Assembly: GCF_001758365.1 (NCBI RefSeq)
Contig: NZ_LZFO01000008.1
Coordinates: 23,252-87,251, forward strand
Length of the DNA: 64,000 nt
Source of the DNA: Clostridium acetireducens DSM 10703
GTDB lineage: Bacteria; Bacillota; Clostridia; Clostridiales; Clostridiaceae
Reading direction: 5' to 3'
The position numbers and the translations under genes are program-made. Each line of letters begins with the position of its first letter. Within the stretch, counting starts at the first letter, position 1. This document shows, piece after piece, positions 1-10,660 of this stretch. The notes beneath the pieces are model-generated. The model did not search any database. It had not been told where the DNA came from and was given only the letters and a program-made list of their open reading frames with translations.

Positions 1-8
1 ATTATTTG

Positions 9-20
9 TTAACCGTCCCC
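9..20 (-). repeat. Half of a GGGGACGGTTAA REP pair
   Basis: The window opens inside the repeat: TTAACCGTCCCC, the right-hand half of the inverted REP pair found complete elsewhere in this window. The left half would lie upstream of the window. The remaining bases up to the glgB start are AT-rich. They hold a short hairpin near 120-140 (AATATTC/GAATATT) but no promoter I can call with confidence. Confidence 0.7.
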
Positions 21-171
21 TTATTTTTGTAATAAATTTATAGATAAGCCATATATATTAATGATTAGCTGTTTAAAATTTAATTTTATAAAATTTTTTT
101 GCTGCAAAAGAGGAAATAAATATTCTTTATAGAATATTATAACAATTGGTAATGGGTTATTTTTGGAGGTG

Positions 172-2166
172 ATGGTAATAAAAATAGAGGATATATCAGC
201 TCCTAATTTGATTAAATTTAATAATGGGCAGCATTATAAAAGTTACAATTTGTTAGGAGCTCATATAACAGAAGAAAATGGAATAAAAGGAGCAAGATTT
301 TCACTTTGGGCTCCTAATGCTAAAGAAGTATCTGTAGTAGGAGATTTTAATAATTGGCAAAGTGAAAATCACATAATGGAGAATAAGAAAAAATATGGTA
401 TATGGAGTTTGTTTATACCCAATATAAAAAAAGGAGATAGATATAAATACAAAATAATTACTAAAAATAATAATGAAATATTTAAGGCGGATCCTTATGC
501 TTTTTATTCAGAATTAAGACCAGGTACAAATTCTATAGTTTTTCCTTTGAATAATTACGCTTGGAAAGATTATAATTGGCAAAATAAAAAAATATATTAT
601 AACCCATACAATTCTCCAATGCTCATATATGAAGTACATTTAGGAAGTTTTAAAAAAATAAAAAAAGGGGTTAATTATCGGAATTTAGCAAAAGAATTAA
701 TAGATTATGTTTTAGAATTAGGATACACTCATATAGAAATTTTACCAGTGGCAGAACATCCTTTAGATGAATCTTGGGGTTATCAAATAACAGGTTACTA
801 TAGTGTAACTAGTAGATATGGAACTCCAGAAGATTTTATGTATTTTATAGATTATTGTCATGAAAAGGGCATAGGCGTGATTTTAGATTGGGTACCAGCA
901 CATTTTTGTAAAGATAGCCATGGTCTTTCAAAATTTGATGGCAGCTGTCTTTATGAAAATTCAAATAGTTTAAAATCAGAAAATCCTCACTGGGGTACAT
1001 TAAACTTTGATTTTACAAAAAATCAAGTTTGGAGTTTTTTAATTTCTAATGCTTATTTTTGGTTTCATGTGTACCATTTAGACGGACTTAGAGTAGATGC
1101 TGTAGCTAGTATGCTTTATTTAGATTATGGAAAAAGTGAGCACCAGTGGATACCTAATATATATGGTGGAAAAGAAAATTTAGAGGCAGTAGCTTTTATG
1201 AAAAAGTTAAATGAAGTAATATTTAAAAGTTTTCCAGGGGCTCTTATGATTGCAGAGGAATCAACAGCTTGGCCTATGGTTACTAGACCTACATACATAG
1301 GAGGTTTAGGATATAATTTTAAATGGAATATGGGTTGGATGAATGATACATTAAAGTATATGGAAATAGATACTATTCATAGAAAGTGGCATCACAGTAA
1401 AATAACTTTTTCTTTTTCTTATGCTTTTTCAGAAAACTATATATTGCCTTTATCTCATGATGAAGTGGTACATGGTAAAAAATCTTTAATTAATAAAATC
1501 AGTGGGAATTACTATGAAAAGTTTGCTAATTTGAGAGCTTTCTATGGATATATGATAGGTCATCCTGGTAAAAAGCTTTTATTTATGGGTGGAGAGTTTG
1601 GACAATTTATAGAGTGGAGAGATAAAGAAGAATTAGACTGGTTTTTATTAAAATATGATGCTCATAGAAAATTGCAGCATTATGTTAAAAAATTAAATTA
1701 TTTTTACTTAAATGAAAAAACATTATGGGAAAAAGATTGTGAAGTAGAATGTCTAGATTTTATAGATGGCAATGATTATACCAATAGTGTTATAACATTT
1801 ATGAGAAAAGGAAAAGAAAAATTAGATTTTATAATAGTTATATGTAATTTTACTCCTGTAATTAGAGAAAATTATAGGATAGGTGTTCCTTTTAAAGGAA
1901 TTTATAAAGAAGTATTTAATAGTGATTTATGTGAATTTGGTGGAAAAGGTAATAAAAATAATGAAAATATAAATTCGGAAGAAATAAAGTGGCACAATAA
2001 AACATACTCTGTACAGTTGATACTACCACCTTTATCCACTATTTTCATAAAATTTAAAAGTTTTTTTAAGGAAGAAGAATATGAAAATAGAATCAATAAT
2101 CTAAATTATAGGATTAAAGGTAATAAAAACATAAAAGACTTAGGGGGAAATGTAAATGAAGCATAA
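172..2166 (+). CDS. glgB: 1,4-alpha-glucan branching enzyme GlgB
   Basis: Glycogen branching enzyme (GH13): it cuts alpha-1,4 glucan chains and re-joins them as alpha-1,6 branches. An N-terminal CBM48 module ([20 protein letters not shown]) precedes the TIM-barrel. Numbered from the TTG at 163, the catalytic residues are Asp312 (GLRVDAV), Glu365 (IAEES) and Asp433 (SHDEVVHGK), spaced as in E. coli GlgB. The start is uncertain. The only good Shine-Dalgarno (GGAGGTGAT, 165-173) overlaps the ATG at 172, lies downstream of the TTG at 163, and has no ATG/GTG/TTG at normal spacing. I use the ATG at 172. First gene of glgBCDAP; its end overlaps glgC by 11 nt, suggesting translational coupling. Confidence 0.95.
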   Translation: MVIKIEDISAPNLIKFNNGQHYKSYNLLGAHITEENGIKGARFSLWAPNAKEVSVVGDFNNWQSENHIMENKKKYGIWSLFIPNIKKGDRYKYKIITKNNNEIFKADPYAFYSELRPGTNSIVFPLNNYAWKDYNWQNKKIYYNPYNSPMLIYEVHLGSFKKIKKGVNYRNLAKELIDYVLELGYTHIEILPVAEHPLDESWGYQITGYYSVTSRYGTPEDFMYFIDYCHEKGIGVILDWVPAHFCKDSHGLSKFDGSCLYENSNSLKSENPHWGTLNFDFTKNQVWSFLISNAYFWFHVYHLDGLRVDAVASMLYLDYGKSEHQWIPNIYGGKENLEAVAFMKKLNEVIFKSFPGALMIAEESTAWPMVTRPTYIGGLGYNFKWNMGWMNDTLKYMEIDTIHRKWHHSKITFSFSYAFSENYILPLSHDEVVHGKKSLINKISGNYYEKFANLRAFYGYMIGHPGKKLLFMGGEFGQFIEWRDKEELDWFLLKYDAHRKLQHYVKKLNYFYLNEKTLWEKDCEVECLDFIDGNDYTNSVITFMRKGKEKLDFIIVICNFTPVIRENYRIGVPFKGIYKEVFNSDLCEFGGKGNKNNENINSEEIKWHNKTYSVQLILPPLSTIFIKFKSFFKEEEYENRINNLNYRIKGNKNIKDLGGNVNEA

Positions 2167-3379
2167 GGAATGCATAGCTATGATTTTAGCAGGAGGTCAA
2201 GGAAGCCGCCTTAAAATACTTACAAAAAAACTAGCTAAACCAGCAGTTTATTTTGGAGGTAAGTATAGAATAATAGATTTTACCTTAAGTAATTGTTCTA
2301 ATTCAGGTATAGACACAGTAGGTGTACTTACTCAATATGAACCTTTAATTTTAAATTCTTATATAGGTATAGGAAGTCCTTGGGACTTAGATGTAAGCAA
2401 TGGGGGAGTCACAGTACTCCCTCCTTATGCTATGGTAGGCAGAAGAGAATGGTACAAGGGTACTGCTAATTCTGTGTATCAAAATATAAATTTTATAGAT
2501 GAGTATAGTCCTTTATATGTAATTATATTGTCTGGAGATCATGTATATAAAATGGATTATTCAAAAATGTTAGATTATCACAAAGAAAAAGGAGCAGAAG
2601 CAACTATTGCAGTTATAAAAGTTGATTTTGAAGAAGCTAGTAGATTTGGAATTATGAATACAGATAGCCATAATAAAATTTTAGAATTTGAAGAAAAGCC
2701 TAAAAATCCAAAAAACAATTTAGCTTCTATGGGAATATATATTTTTAATTGGGAATTATTAAAATATTATTTAATAAAAGATGAAATTAATAAAAATTCT
2801 AATCACGATTTTGGCAAGGATATTATACCTAAAATAATTAAAGATAATAGGAAAGCCTATGCTTATAATTTTGAAGGTTATTGGAAAGATGTAGGTACTA
2901 TAGAAAGCTTTTGGGAAAGCAATATGGATTTACTTTGTGATAATCCAAAATTAAATTTATATGATACTAAGTGGAAAATATATTCAGTAAATCCAACTAA
3001 AGTTCCAAATTATATAGGAAATAAATCAAAAGTTACTAATTCTCTTGTAAATGAAGGCTGTATTATACATGGCAATGTAGAAAATTCCGTAATATTTCCT
3101 GGAGTTTATATAGAAGAAGGCAGCTTTATAAAGCACTCTGTAATAATGCCTAATGTAAAAATAGATAGAAATGTAATAATTGAAAAATCTATTATAGGAG
3201 AAGAAGCTGTTATAGAAGAAGGGGCTTCTATAGGTAAAAGCAGTGATAATATAGATGAATATTTATATGAAAAAATAGATTCGGATATTACAGTAATAGG
3301 TGGAGAAGTTACAGTATTAAAAGAATCTCAAATACCTAAGGGGATAGTAGTGGCAAGTATTAGTGAAGATTATGATTAG
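2156..3379 (+). CDS. glgC: Glucose-1-phosphate adenylyltransferase GlgC
   Basis: Makes ADP-glucose from ATP and glucose-1-phosphate, the committed step of bacterial glycogen synthesis. The pyrophosphorylase loop is intact (LAGGQGSRL, residues 11-19, followed by KLAKP). The sugar-binding segment EFEEKPKNP and the C-terminal left-handed beta-helix hexapeptides (about 290-385) are visible. Length 407 aa is normal for the Firmicute enzyme. It overlaps the end of glgB and is followed 20 nt later by glgD, its non-catalytic partner in Firmicutes. Confidence 0.96.
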   Translation: MKHKECIAMILAGGQGSRLKILTKKLAKPAVYFGGKYRIIDFTLSNCSNSGIDTVGVLTQYEPLILNSYIGIGSPWDLDVSNGGVTVLPPYAMVGRREWYKGTANSVYQNINFIDEYSPLYVIILSGDHVYKMDYSKMLDYHKEKGAEATIAVIKVDFEEASRFGIMNTDSHNKILEFEEKPKNPKNNLASMGIYIFNWELLKYYLIKDEINKNSNHDFGKDIIPKIIKDNRKAYAYNFEGYWKDVGTIESFWESNMDLLCDNPKLNLYDTKWKIYSVNPTKVPNYIGNKSKVTNSLVNEGCIIHGNVENSVIFPGVYIEEGSFIKHSVIMPNVKIDRNVIIEKSIIGEEAVIEEGASIGKSSDNIDEYLYEKIDSDITVIGGEVTVLKESQIPKGIVVASISEDYD

Positions 3380-3399
3380 GAATTTTAGGGGGTAGTGTA

Positions 3400-4518
3400 A
3401 TGAAAAATGTTTTGGGGATAATAAATAATTTAGATGAAGAAAGTAATTTAAAGGAAATAACAGCTAATAGGTCTATAGGTGCTGTTCCTTTTGGGGGCAG
3501 GTATAGACTTATAGATTTTATATTGTCTAATATGATAAATTCAGGTGTGCAAAATGTAGGAGTTTTGCTTCAAAATAATGCTAGGTCAGTAATGGCACAT
3601 CTTCGTTCAGGTAAGGAATGGGGACTGGATAGAAAAATAAATGGATTAAATATACTTCCTCCTAATTCTATAAAAACAGTGGATGATATTCCTAAAGGTG
3701 ATTTAGAAAATTTTTATGCAAATATAGATTACTTTAGCAAAGCTTCAGAAAAGTATGTAATAGTATGCAGTAGTAATTTTTTATTTAATATGGATTTTAA
3801 AAAAGTATTAAAGCATCATATAGAAAAAAATGCAGATATTACAATAATATATAAGGATTTTGGCAAGGATATATTAAATCATAATAAAAAAACTATAATG
3901 GAAACAGATAAATTAGGCAGGGTATTTAGAATGGAAGTAAATCCCCAAAAGGCCTATAGTTCAAAGGAATCTATGGAAGTATATTTAATGGAAAAATATT
4001 TGCTAGTAGATTTAATAAATAGATGTATATCTAGAGGAGTATATAATTTTAAAACTCATTGCATAATCCATAATTTAAGAGCTTTAAAAGTTTATGGATA
4101 TGAATACAAAGGCTATGTGGCAAATATAGATTCTGTTAAAAATTATTATAAATACAATATGGATTTGTTAAATGTGGATATAGCTACTGAGTTATTTACA
4201 AAAGAAGGCTTAATATATACTTCTGTAAAGGACCAGCCTCCTGTAAAGTACATGGAAACAGCACAAGTTAAAAATTCTTTAATTGCCAATGGTTCTATTA
4301 TAGCAGGAAATGTTGAAAATAGTATTATATCTAGAGGGGTTAAAGTGGAAAAAGGGGCTTATGTTAAAGACAGTATTATTATGGAAAATTCATTAGTACA
4401 GCAGTGTGCTAAAATAGAAAATGTTATTTTAGATAAAGAAGTTACTATAACTAAAAACATGACATTAATAGGAGGTAAATATTATCCATTAATAATAGAA
4501 AAAAAAGCTATTATTTAA
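3400..4518 (+). CDS. glgD: GlgD, regulatory ADP-glucose pyrophosphorylase subunit
   Basis: Paralogue of GlgC that forms the GlgCD hetero-oligomer in Firmicutes. The fold is conserved (PFGGRYRLIDFILSNMINSG, then the C-terminal beta-helix). The nucleotide-binding GGxGxRL loop present in GlgC is replaced near the N-terminus by NNLDEESNLKEITANR, so this subunit should be catalytically poor and mainly regulatory. That inference agrees with what is known of the GlgD family. A GGGGGTA ribosome binding site precedes the ATG. Third gene of the glycogen operon, 12 nt before glgA. Confidence 0.94.
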   Translation: MKNVLGIINNLDEESNLKEITANRSIGAVPFGGRYRLIDFILSNMINSGVQNVGVLLQNNARSVMAHLRSGKEWGLDRKINGLNILPPNSIKTVDDIPKGDLENFYANIDYFSKASEKYVIVCSSNFLFNMDFKKVLKHHIEKNADITIIYKDFGKDILNHNKKTIMETDKLGRVFRMEVNPQKAYSSKESMEVYLMEKYLLVDLINRCISRGVYNFKTHCIIHNLRALKVYGYEYKGYVANIDSVKNYYKYNMDLLNVDIATELFTKEGLIYTSVKDQPPVKYMETAQVKNSLIANGSIIAGNVENSIISRGVKVEKGAYVKDSIIMENSLVQQCAKIENVILDKEVTITKNMTLIGGKYYPLIIEKKAII

Positions 4519-4530
4519 GGAGGTAATTAT

Positions 4531-5961
4531 ATGAAGATTCTTTTTGCAGCTTCAGAATGTTATCCTTTTGCTAAAGCAGGAGGTCTTGGAGATGTAGTAG
4601 GTTCTCTTCCAAAGGAGATTAAAAAAAAGGGAATAGATGTTAGAGTTATCATTCCTAAATATGAAGATATACATTATAGTTTTAAAGAAAAAATGAGAAA
4701 TATTTGTAATTTTAGAGTAACAGTAGGTTGGAGAAATCAATATTGTGGTATTGAACAGCTAGAGCATGAAGGTGTTACTTATTATTTTGTAGATAATGAA
4801 TATTATTTTAAAAGAAAGGGATTATACGGCTATTATGATGAAGGAGAGAGAATAGCTTATTTTTCTAGGGCTATTTTAGAATCACTTACTCATATAGGAT
4901 TTAAGCCAGATATAATACATTGTAATGACTGGCATACAGCTTTAGTAAGTGTGTTTTTAAAGGAACAGTATAAGTACAATCCTTTTTATAATGAAATAAA
5001 AACTTTTTTTACTATTCATAATTTAAAGTATCAAGGTGTGTTTGGAAAAGAAGTATTGGGAGAGCTTTTAAATATGGGTGAGGAAGTTTTTACTATAGAT
5101 AAATTAGAGTTTTATGAAAAAGTTAATTTTTTAAAAGGTGGTGTAATTTATTCTGATGTAGTATCTACTGTAAGTGAAACTTATTCAAAAGAAATTCAAA
5201 GTGAGTATTTTGGAGAAGGATTACATCAGCTTTTAAAAAGTGTAAATTATAAAATTTATGGTATTGTAAATGGTATAGATTATCATGTGTATAATCCTGA
5301 AAGGGATAAAAATATATGGGCTAATTATTCTAAGTTTACAGGAAAAAATATTATAAATAAAATTCAACTTCAAAAAAGCTTAAATTTAGATGTTAGGGAA
5401 GAAGTGCCTATTATATCAATAGTTTCAAGATTAGTAGAAGGTAAAGGTATGGATTTAATAAAGTGTGTTTTAGATGATATTTTAAATATGGATGTTCAAA
5501 TGGTGATATTAGGCACTGGGGACAGTGCTTATGAAAGTTTTTTTAAGGAAAAAGAAAAAATATACAAGGGTAAATTATCTGCAAATATTTATTTTGACGA
5601 TAAATTGTCACATAAAATATATGCAGCATCAGATATTTTTTTAATGCCTTCTTTATATGAGCCTTGCGGTTTAGGACAAATTATAGCTTTAAGATATGGT
5701 ACTTTGCCTGTAGTTAGAGAAACAGGAGGGCTTAAAGATACCATTTTTTCTTATAATGAATATACTGGAGAAGGAAATGGTTTTTCTTTTAGTAATATAA
5801 ATGCTCAGGATATGCTCTATACTATTAAAAGGGCAATTGATTTTTATTATAATAAAGACATTTGGGAATTTTTAGTTAAAAAGGCTATGGCATGTGATTA
5901 TAGTTGGAATAATTCTGCAGAAAAGTATTTGGATATTTATAAAAAAATTTTAGATAATTAA
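4531..5961 (+). CDS. glgA: Glycogen synthase GlgA (ADP-glucose, GT5)
   Basis: Transfers glucose from ADP-glucose to the non-reducing end of glycogen. GT5 hallmarks are present: KAGGLGDV at residues 15-22 (Lys15 binds ADP-glucose) near the N-terminus, and EPCGLGQ at residues 377-383 in the second Rossmann domain, with the usual donor-binding Glu. Length 476 aa is typical. AAGGAGG precedes the ATG by a normal distance. It lies between glgD and glgP in one transcription unit. Confidence 0.96.
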   Translation: MKILFAASECYPFAKAGGLGDVVGSLPKEIKKKGIDVRVIIPKYEDIHYSFKEKMRNICNFRVTVGWRNQYCGIEQLEHEGVTYYFVDNEYYFKRKGLYGYYDEGERIAYFSRAILESLTHIGFKPDIIHCNDWHTALVSVFLKEQYKYNPFYNEIKTFFTIHNLKYQGVFGKEVLGELLNMGEEVFTIDKLEFYEKVNFLKGGVIYSDVVSTVSETYSKEIQSEYFGEGLHQLLKSVNYKIYGIVNGIDYHVYNPERDKNIWANYSKFTGKNIINKIQLQKSLNLDVREEVPIISIVSRLVEGKGMDLIKCVLDDILNMDVQMVILGTGDSAYESFFKEKEKIYKGKLSANIYFDDKLSHKIYAASDIFLMPSLYEPCGLGQIIALRYGTLPVVRETGGLKDTIFSYNEYTGEGNGFSFSNINAQDMLYTIKRAIDFYYNKDIWEFLVKKAMACDYSWNNSAEKYLDIYKKILDN

Positions 5962-6009
5962 TTTTTTTTAACCAGGTAATTTTTTATGAATAATTAGGAG
6001 GTTTTTCTG

Positions 6010-8412
6010 TTGGGGTTTAATAAAGAATATTTTAAGAAAGTGTACTTGAACAATCTTTGTACTTTATGTGAAACAAATTTGGAAGAAGCTACATTATTAG
6101 ATAAGTATAATGCTTTAGTGTACACTATAAGAGATGATTTGTATAAAAAGTGGGTTAATACTAATAAAATTCGTAAAGAAAATAATGTGAAAAAGGTATA
6201 TTATTTTTCTTTAGAATTTTTACCAGGAAAACTTTTAGATAGAAATTTAATTTATTTAGGTATAAAAGATTTATGCAATGAAGCTTTAGAGGAAATGGGA
6301 ATTTCACTAAAAGAGTTAGAGGAATTAGAAGAAGATGCAGCACTAGGAAATGGAGGATTAGGAAGATTAGCAGCTTGTTTTTTAGACTCTATGGCTTCTC
6401 TTCAATTACCTGGTTGTGGATGTGGAATAAAATATAAATACGGATTATTTAAGCAAAAAATTATAAATGGTTATCAAGTAGAAGAAGAAGATAATTGGCT
6501 TAAAAGCGGGGGGCTTTGGGGTATAACTAAAATAGATAAGTGTGTAGAAGTTAAATTTGGAGGTAATGTAAAATCAATTTATGAAAATAATAAATTGATT
6601 TTTAAAGAGGAAAATTATCATAGTATTTTAGCAGAACCTTACGATGTGCCAGTTTTAGGGTATAAAAATGAATTTGTAAATACGCTAAGGCTTTGGAGGG
6701 CAAAATCTAAAAAGGATTTTGATTTTGATTATTTTTCTTTAGGAGAGTATTTAAAAGCAGTAGAAGAAAAAGTAGATATAGAGTCTATATCCTATGTGCT
6801 TTATCCTGATGATAATAATTATAAAAATAAAGTTTTAAGATTAAAGCAGCAGTATTTTTTAGTTTCTGCTAGTATTCAAAGCATAATAAATGAATATAAA
6901 AAAAGTAATAAAATTAATTCTTTCCATGAAAAAATAGCAATACACATAAATGACACTCACCCTACATTAGCAATTCCTGAATTAATGAGAATTTTAATAG
7001 ATTATGAAGGATTATCTTGGCAGGAAGCTTGGCATATTACTGTAAATACTATTTCTTATACTAACCATACTATAATGCCAGAAGCATTAGAAAAATGGCC
7101 TTTACATATGGTTAAAGAGCTTCTTCCAAGAGTGTATATGATTATTGAGGAAATAAATAAAAGATTTTATGAAAGAGTTTTAAGAGAAAAAGGGGAACAA
7201 AAAGCTAAAAATATAGCTATTATTTTTAATAATGAAATAAATATGGCTAAATTAGCTATAGTAGGAAGTCATAGTGTAAATGGGGTAGCTAAGCTTCATA
7301 CAAATATATTAAAGTCAGAAGTTATGAGAGATTTTTATGATATATATCCAGAAAGATTTAATAATAAAACCAATGGAATTACCCATAGAAGATTTTTATT
7401 AAAGTCTAATACTAAGTTATCTAATTTAATTAGTGAAAGCATAGGAGATTGTTGGATAAAATCACCTAAAGAACTTAAGAAGTTAGAAAGTTTTGCTGAA
7501 GATAAAAGTTTTTGTGAAAAGCTTCAATGTATAAAAAAAGAAAATAAAATAGAACTATCAAAAATTATAAAAGATAGTACTGGTATAATTGTGGATGAAA
7601 ATTCTATATTTGATGTACAAATAAAAAGATTTCATTTATATAAAAGACAGCTTTTAAATGTGTTAAATATAATTTATATGTACAATGAAGTACTACAAAA
7701 TAGAGATGTATTTCCTAGAACATTTATATTTTCAGGAAAAGCAGCTAGAGGCTATTATGAAGCCAAGCAAGTTATAAAGTTAATAAATGCTTTGGGAGAA
7801 AAAATTAATAAAGATAGCAGAGTAAAAGATAAAATAAAAGTAGTGTTTTTAGAAAATTATAGAGTTTCTCTATCAGAAAGAATTTTTCCAGCAGCAGATG
7901 TAAGTGAACAAATATCCACTGCAAGTAAAGAAGCCTCAGGAACTGGAAATATGAAATTTATGATGAATGGAGCAATTACCCTAGGAACTTTAGATGGAGC
8001 AAATGTTGAAATATTAGAAGCAGTAGGAAAAGAAAATATAGTGACCTTTGGTTTAAAAGCAGAAGAAGTATTAAATTATTATAAAAATAGAAATTACAAT
8101 CCATTTGAAGTTTATAACAGAGAACCTATTATAAAAAATTCAGTAGACAAATTAGTAAATGGATTTTTAGATATAAATAGAGATGAATTTAAAGTTTTAT
8201 ACAATGAACTTCTTAGAAGAGATGAATATTTTGTATTAAAAGATTTTATGGAATATATAAAAGCTCAGAAAAAAATAGAACAGCTCTACAAGAACACAAA
8301 TGTTTGGAATAAAATTAGCATTACAAATATAGCCAATTCAGCAAGATTTTCTAGTGACAGAACCATAAAAGAATATGCCAAAGAAATATGGAATATTGAA
8401 AATATAAAATAG
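6010..8412 (+). CDS. glgP: Glycogen/maltodextrin phosphorylase GlgP (GT35)
   Basis: Releases glucose-1-phosphate from alpha-glucans. The PLP-binding motif EASGTGNMKFMMNGA is intact, with the Schiff-base lysine at residue 649. Family segments ALGNGGLGRLAACFLDS and NDTHPTLAIPELMR are present. Length 800 aa is complete. The start is TTG, 7 nt after AGGAGG. Last gene of glgBCDAP, followed by a clear terminator, so synthesis and mobilisation of the reserve are co-transcribed. Confidence 0.96.
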   Translation: MGFNKEYFKKVYLNNLCTLCETNLEEATLLDKYNALVYTIRDDLYKKWVNTNKIRKENNVKKVYYFSLEFLPGKLLDRNLIYLGIKDLCNEALEEMGISLKELEELEEDAALGNGGLGRLAACFLDSMASLQLPGCGCGIKYKYGLFKQKIINGYQVEEEDNWLKSGGLWGITKIDKCVEVKFGGNVKSIYENNKLIFKEENYHSILAEPYDVPVLGYKNEFVNTLRLWRAKSKKDFDFDYFSLGEYLKAVEEKVDIESISYVLYPDDNNYKNKVLRLKQQYFLVSASIQSIINEYKKSNKINSFHEKIAIHINDTHPTLAIPELMRILIDYEGLSWQEAWHITVNTISYTNHTIMPEALEKWPLHMVKELLPRVYMIIEEINKRFYERVLREKGEQKAKNIAIIFNNEINMAKLAIVGSHSVNGVAKLHTNILKSEVMRDFYDIYPERFNNKTNGITHRRFLLKSNTKLSNLISESIGDCWIKSPKELKKLESFAEDKSFCEKLQCIKKENKIELSKIIKDSTGIIVDENSIFDVQIKRFHLYKRQLLNVLNIIYMYNEVLQNRDVFPRTFIFSGKAARGYYEAKQVIKLINALGEKINKDSRVKDKIKVVFLENYRVSLSERIFPAADVSEQISTASKEASGTGNMKFMMNGAITLGTLDGANVEILEAVGKENIVTFGLKAEEVLNYYKNRNYNPFEVYNREPIIKNSVDKLVNGFLDINRDEFKVLYNELLRRDEYFVLKDFMEYIKAQKKIEQLYKNTNVWNKISITNIANSARFSSDRTIKEYAKEIWNIENIK

Positions 8413-8425
8413 ATTTTTAAATTTA

Positions 8426-8460
8426 GGTTGATAGCAAACTATATGTTATCAACCTTTTTC
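8426..8460 (+). terminator. Rho-independent terminator of the glycogen operon
   Basis: Stem GGTTGATA (8426-8433) pairs with TATCAACC (8447-8454) and is followed by TTTTTC. It lies 14 nt after the glgP stop codon. Confidence 0.85.
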
Positions 8461-8471
8461 TTATCAAAAAA

Positions 8472-8619
8472 ATGGGGACGGTTAACAAATAATTAAGGAG
8501 CCAGAAGGATAGTAAAAGACTTTGTACCTTAAAGTGAATTTCACTGTTAAATTCTATCCTTTATAAAAAGCTATTTTACTACCCTAATATTTCTTTAATT
8601 ATTTGTTAACCGTCCCCAT
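8472..8619. repeat. REPIN-like element, GGGGACGGTTAAC ends
   Basis: Inverted terminal motifs GGGGACGGTTAAC (8474-8486) and GTTAACCGTCCCC (8605-8617), extended inward by AAATAATTAA and its complement. The interior shares a long stretch (GAAGGATAGTAAAAGAC, then CTTTATAAAAAGCTATTTTA) with the larger element at 10.7 kb. The same end motif flanks the RAYT transposase at 20.5 kb, the likely driver of its spread (inference). Confidence 0.8.
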
Positions 8620-8711
8620 TTTTAATAATATAAATGTATTGAAATATTGATAGAAAAGTGGTTGATATAACGTAGTAATATATGAGAAGAGAAATTGAGG
8701 TGATGAGAAGT

Positions 8712-9275
8712 TTGAAAATTAGTAAGGAAAACTTTATAGATTTTATGTTAAAAAGAGATGAGGGGGCTTTGGAGTTTGCGGTAGATTTGTATGGTGATTT
8801 AGTGTATAGGGTAGTTTATAGTAGCTTAAGTAAGGGATTTCAAGTTAATTCTATAGAAGAGTGTGTTAATGATGTTTTTTTGGCAATTTGGGATAATATA
8901 GATAGTTATGATAAGGTTAAAGGAAATTTTAAATCTTGGATTATTGCTATATCAAAGTATAAAGCTATAGATTATATAAGAAAATATTCTAAGGAAGAGC
9001 ATTTAGAGTTTTTAGAGAATATTATTTTAGAGGATAAATGTAATGTTGAAAAATTAGTAATTGCTAAGGAAGATAAAGAAAGAGTTTTAAAAATGTTGGA
9101 CGAGCTAAAGGATATTGATAAAGAAATATTTGTGGATAGGTATTTATTAGGGGAAGAAATAAGTAAAATTGCAGAAAAATTAAATGTAGATAGATCAGTT
9201 ATAGATAATAGGTTGTCAAGAGGGAGAAAGTTTTTAAAGAAGAAGTTTTTATCATTGAAGGAGGATATTATATGA
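8712..9275 (+). CDS. Sigma-70 family RNA polymerase sigma factor (ECF-like)
   Basis: Small alternative sigma factor. Region 2 is seen in VNDVFLAIWDNIDSYDKVKGNFKSW and region 4 as a helix-turn-helix (EISKIAEKLNVDRSVIDNRLSRGR) near the C-terminus. I prefer the TTG at 8712 because GAGGTGAT (8697-8704) is 7 nt upstream; ATGs at 8682 and 8703 sit before or inside that site. It overlaps by 4 nt the gene for its presumed membrane anti-sigma partner, the arrangement normal for such pairs. The regulon and signal cannot be read from the sequence. Confidence 0.88.
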   Translation: MKISKENFIDFMLKRDEGALEFAVDLYGDLVYRVVYSSLSKGFQVNSIEECVNDVFLAIWDNIDSYDKVKGNFKSWIIAISKYKAIDYIRKYSKEEHLEFLENIILEDKCNVEKLVIAKEDKERVLKMLDELKDIDKEIFVDRYLLGEEISKIAEKLNVDRSVIDNRLSRGRKFLKKKFLSLKEDII

Positions 9276-10660
9276 GAGAAAAGGATTTGTTTAAGTTATT
9301 TAATTATATGGAAAATGATGAAAAAGAATTTGAACATATTAATGAAAGTATGAATGATGTTCAAAAGAATAATTTAAAAAGTAATTTGAGAAAAACTATA
9401 AAGTGTAAAAAGCATAGTAGAAAAAAATATATAGCTATAGCAGCGGCAATTAGTATTTGTTGTGTTATAGGAGCTAATGCTAATTCAGGATTTGCAAAAG
9501 ATATTCCTATACTAAATTCAGTAATGCAAACTATTACTAATAAATATGATGGAAATGAAGAGTATGATAAATATTCCAAAGCTATAAATAAAACTGCAGA
9601 AGATAAAGGTATAAAATTTACTGTAAATGAAGCAGTTTGTGATGATTCGCAGTTAGTCATAAGTTGTACATTAAATTCAAATAAAAAAATAAAAGTTGAT
9701 AATGAGGATATAAGTAGTTTATTTTTAGGAAATTATATTAGCATAAATGGAAAGAAGGAAAGACTAGGAGGAGGCATGCAGTGGGAAAATGTAGATGATA
9801 ATACTATTATAGGAGTTTGTGAATTAGATGTAGAAGATAAAAAACTAGGAGGAGATTTTAAAGTAGATTTAAATGTGGATAAAATATTTAATACTAGTGG
9901 TAAGTGGGACCTTTCTTTTAATGTTTCTAAAAAAGCTTTAGAAGAAAAAACTTTAAAAGTAAAACCTAATATTAAAGTAGATTTTCCTAATAATACTTTA
10001 GTAGTGGATAAAGTAAGTTTAAATCCTATAAATACATCTATATTTATAAAAGGAAAGTATAAAAATAAAGAAAGTCAAGGAAAAATTAAGGGATATAACT
10101 TATTTGATTATGGATATTGGATTATTTTAGATGACAAAGGGGTAGAACTTTTTCAAAAAGGAAGTTCAGGAGAAAGCCAAGGAGTATTTAATATAAATGG
10201 GTATAAATACAAACTAGATTTAGAAAGCTTAAAACAAACCCCTAAATACTTAACTGTAATTCCATGCGAATTTACTAGAAATACAGAAGAAAAAAATAAA
10301 TTTAAAGAAGTTAAAGTTCCTATTAATGGACAATATCCTATAAAGATAAATCAAGGCAAAATGGGCAATCTTATAATAAATGATATAAAAAATGAAGACA
10401 ACAAAACAATTATAAAATACACTGCAGATGGACAATTTCCTTATAATCAAGCTAATAAATTACTTGTAAAAGATGAACAAGGAAATGAATTGGAAATATA
10501 TAACATGTGTAAAAGAAGAGAAAATAGAAATAAACCTAGAGAATTTGTACTAAAAGTAGAAAAGTTACAACCAAACAAAAAATACTTTTTATGCTCAGAT
10601 ACTATAGATAATATTAAGACTATGAAAGAATATATATTCAAAATACCAATAACTAAATAA
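9272..10660 (+). CDS. Membrane anti-sigma-type protein (DUF4179/DUF5643-like)
   Basis: Probable partner of the upstream sigma factor. A hydrophilic N-terminus of about 50 residues (cytosolic) is followed by one membrane helix (YIAIAAAISICCVIGANA) and a long extracytoplasmic part. The first extracellular segment (SGFAKDIPILNSVMQTI...) is characteristic of DUF4179, and the remainder is beta-rich like DUF5643. Start ATG with AAGGAGG inside the end of the sigma gene. Family assignment is from recalled domain patterns; the sigma-binding role is inferred from gene order and topology. Confidence 0.82.
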   Translation: MREKDLFKLFNYMENDEKEFEHINESMNDVQKNNLKSNLRKTIKCKKHSRKKYIAIAAAISICCVIGANANSGFAKDIPILNSVMQTITNKYDGNEEYDKYSKAINKTAEDKGIKFTVNEAVCDDSQLVISCTLNSNKKIKVDNEDISSLFLGNYISINGKKERLGGGMQWENVDDNTIIGVCELDVEDKKLGGDFKVDLNVDKIFNTSGKWDLSFNVSKKALEEKTLKVKPNIKVDFPNNTLVVDKVSLNPINTSIFIKGKYKNKESQGKIKGYNLFDYGYWIILDDKGVELFQKGSSGESQGVFNINGYKYKLDLESLKQTPKYLTVIPCEFTRNTEEKNKFKEVKVPINGQYPIKINQGKMGNLIINDIKNEDNKTIIKYTADGQFPYNQANKLLVKDEQGNELEIYNMCKRRENRNKPREFVLKVEKLQPNKKYFLCSDTIDNIKTMKEYIFKIPITK

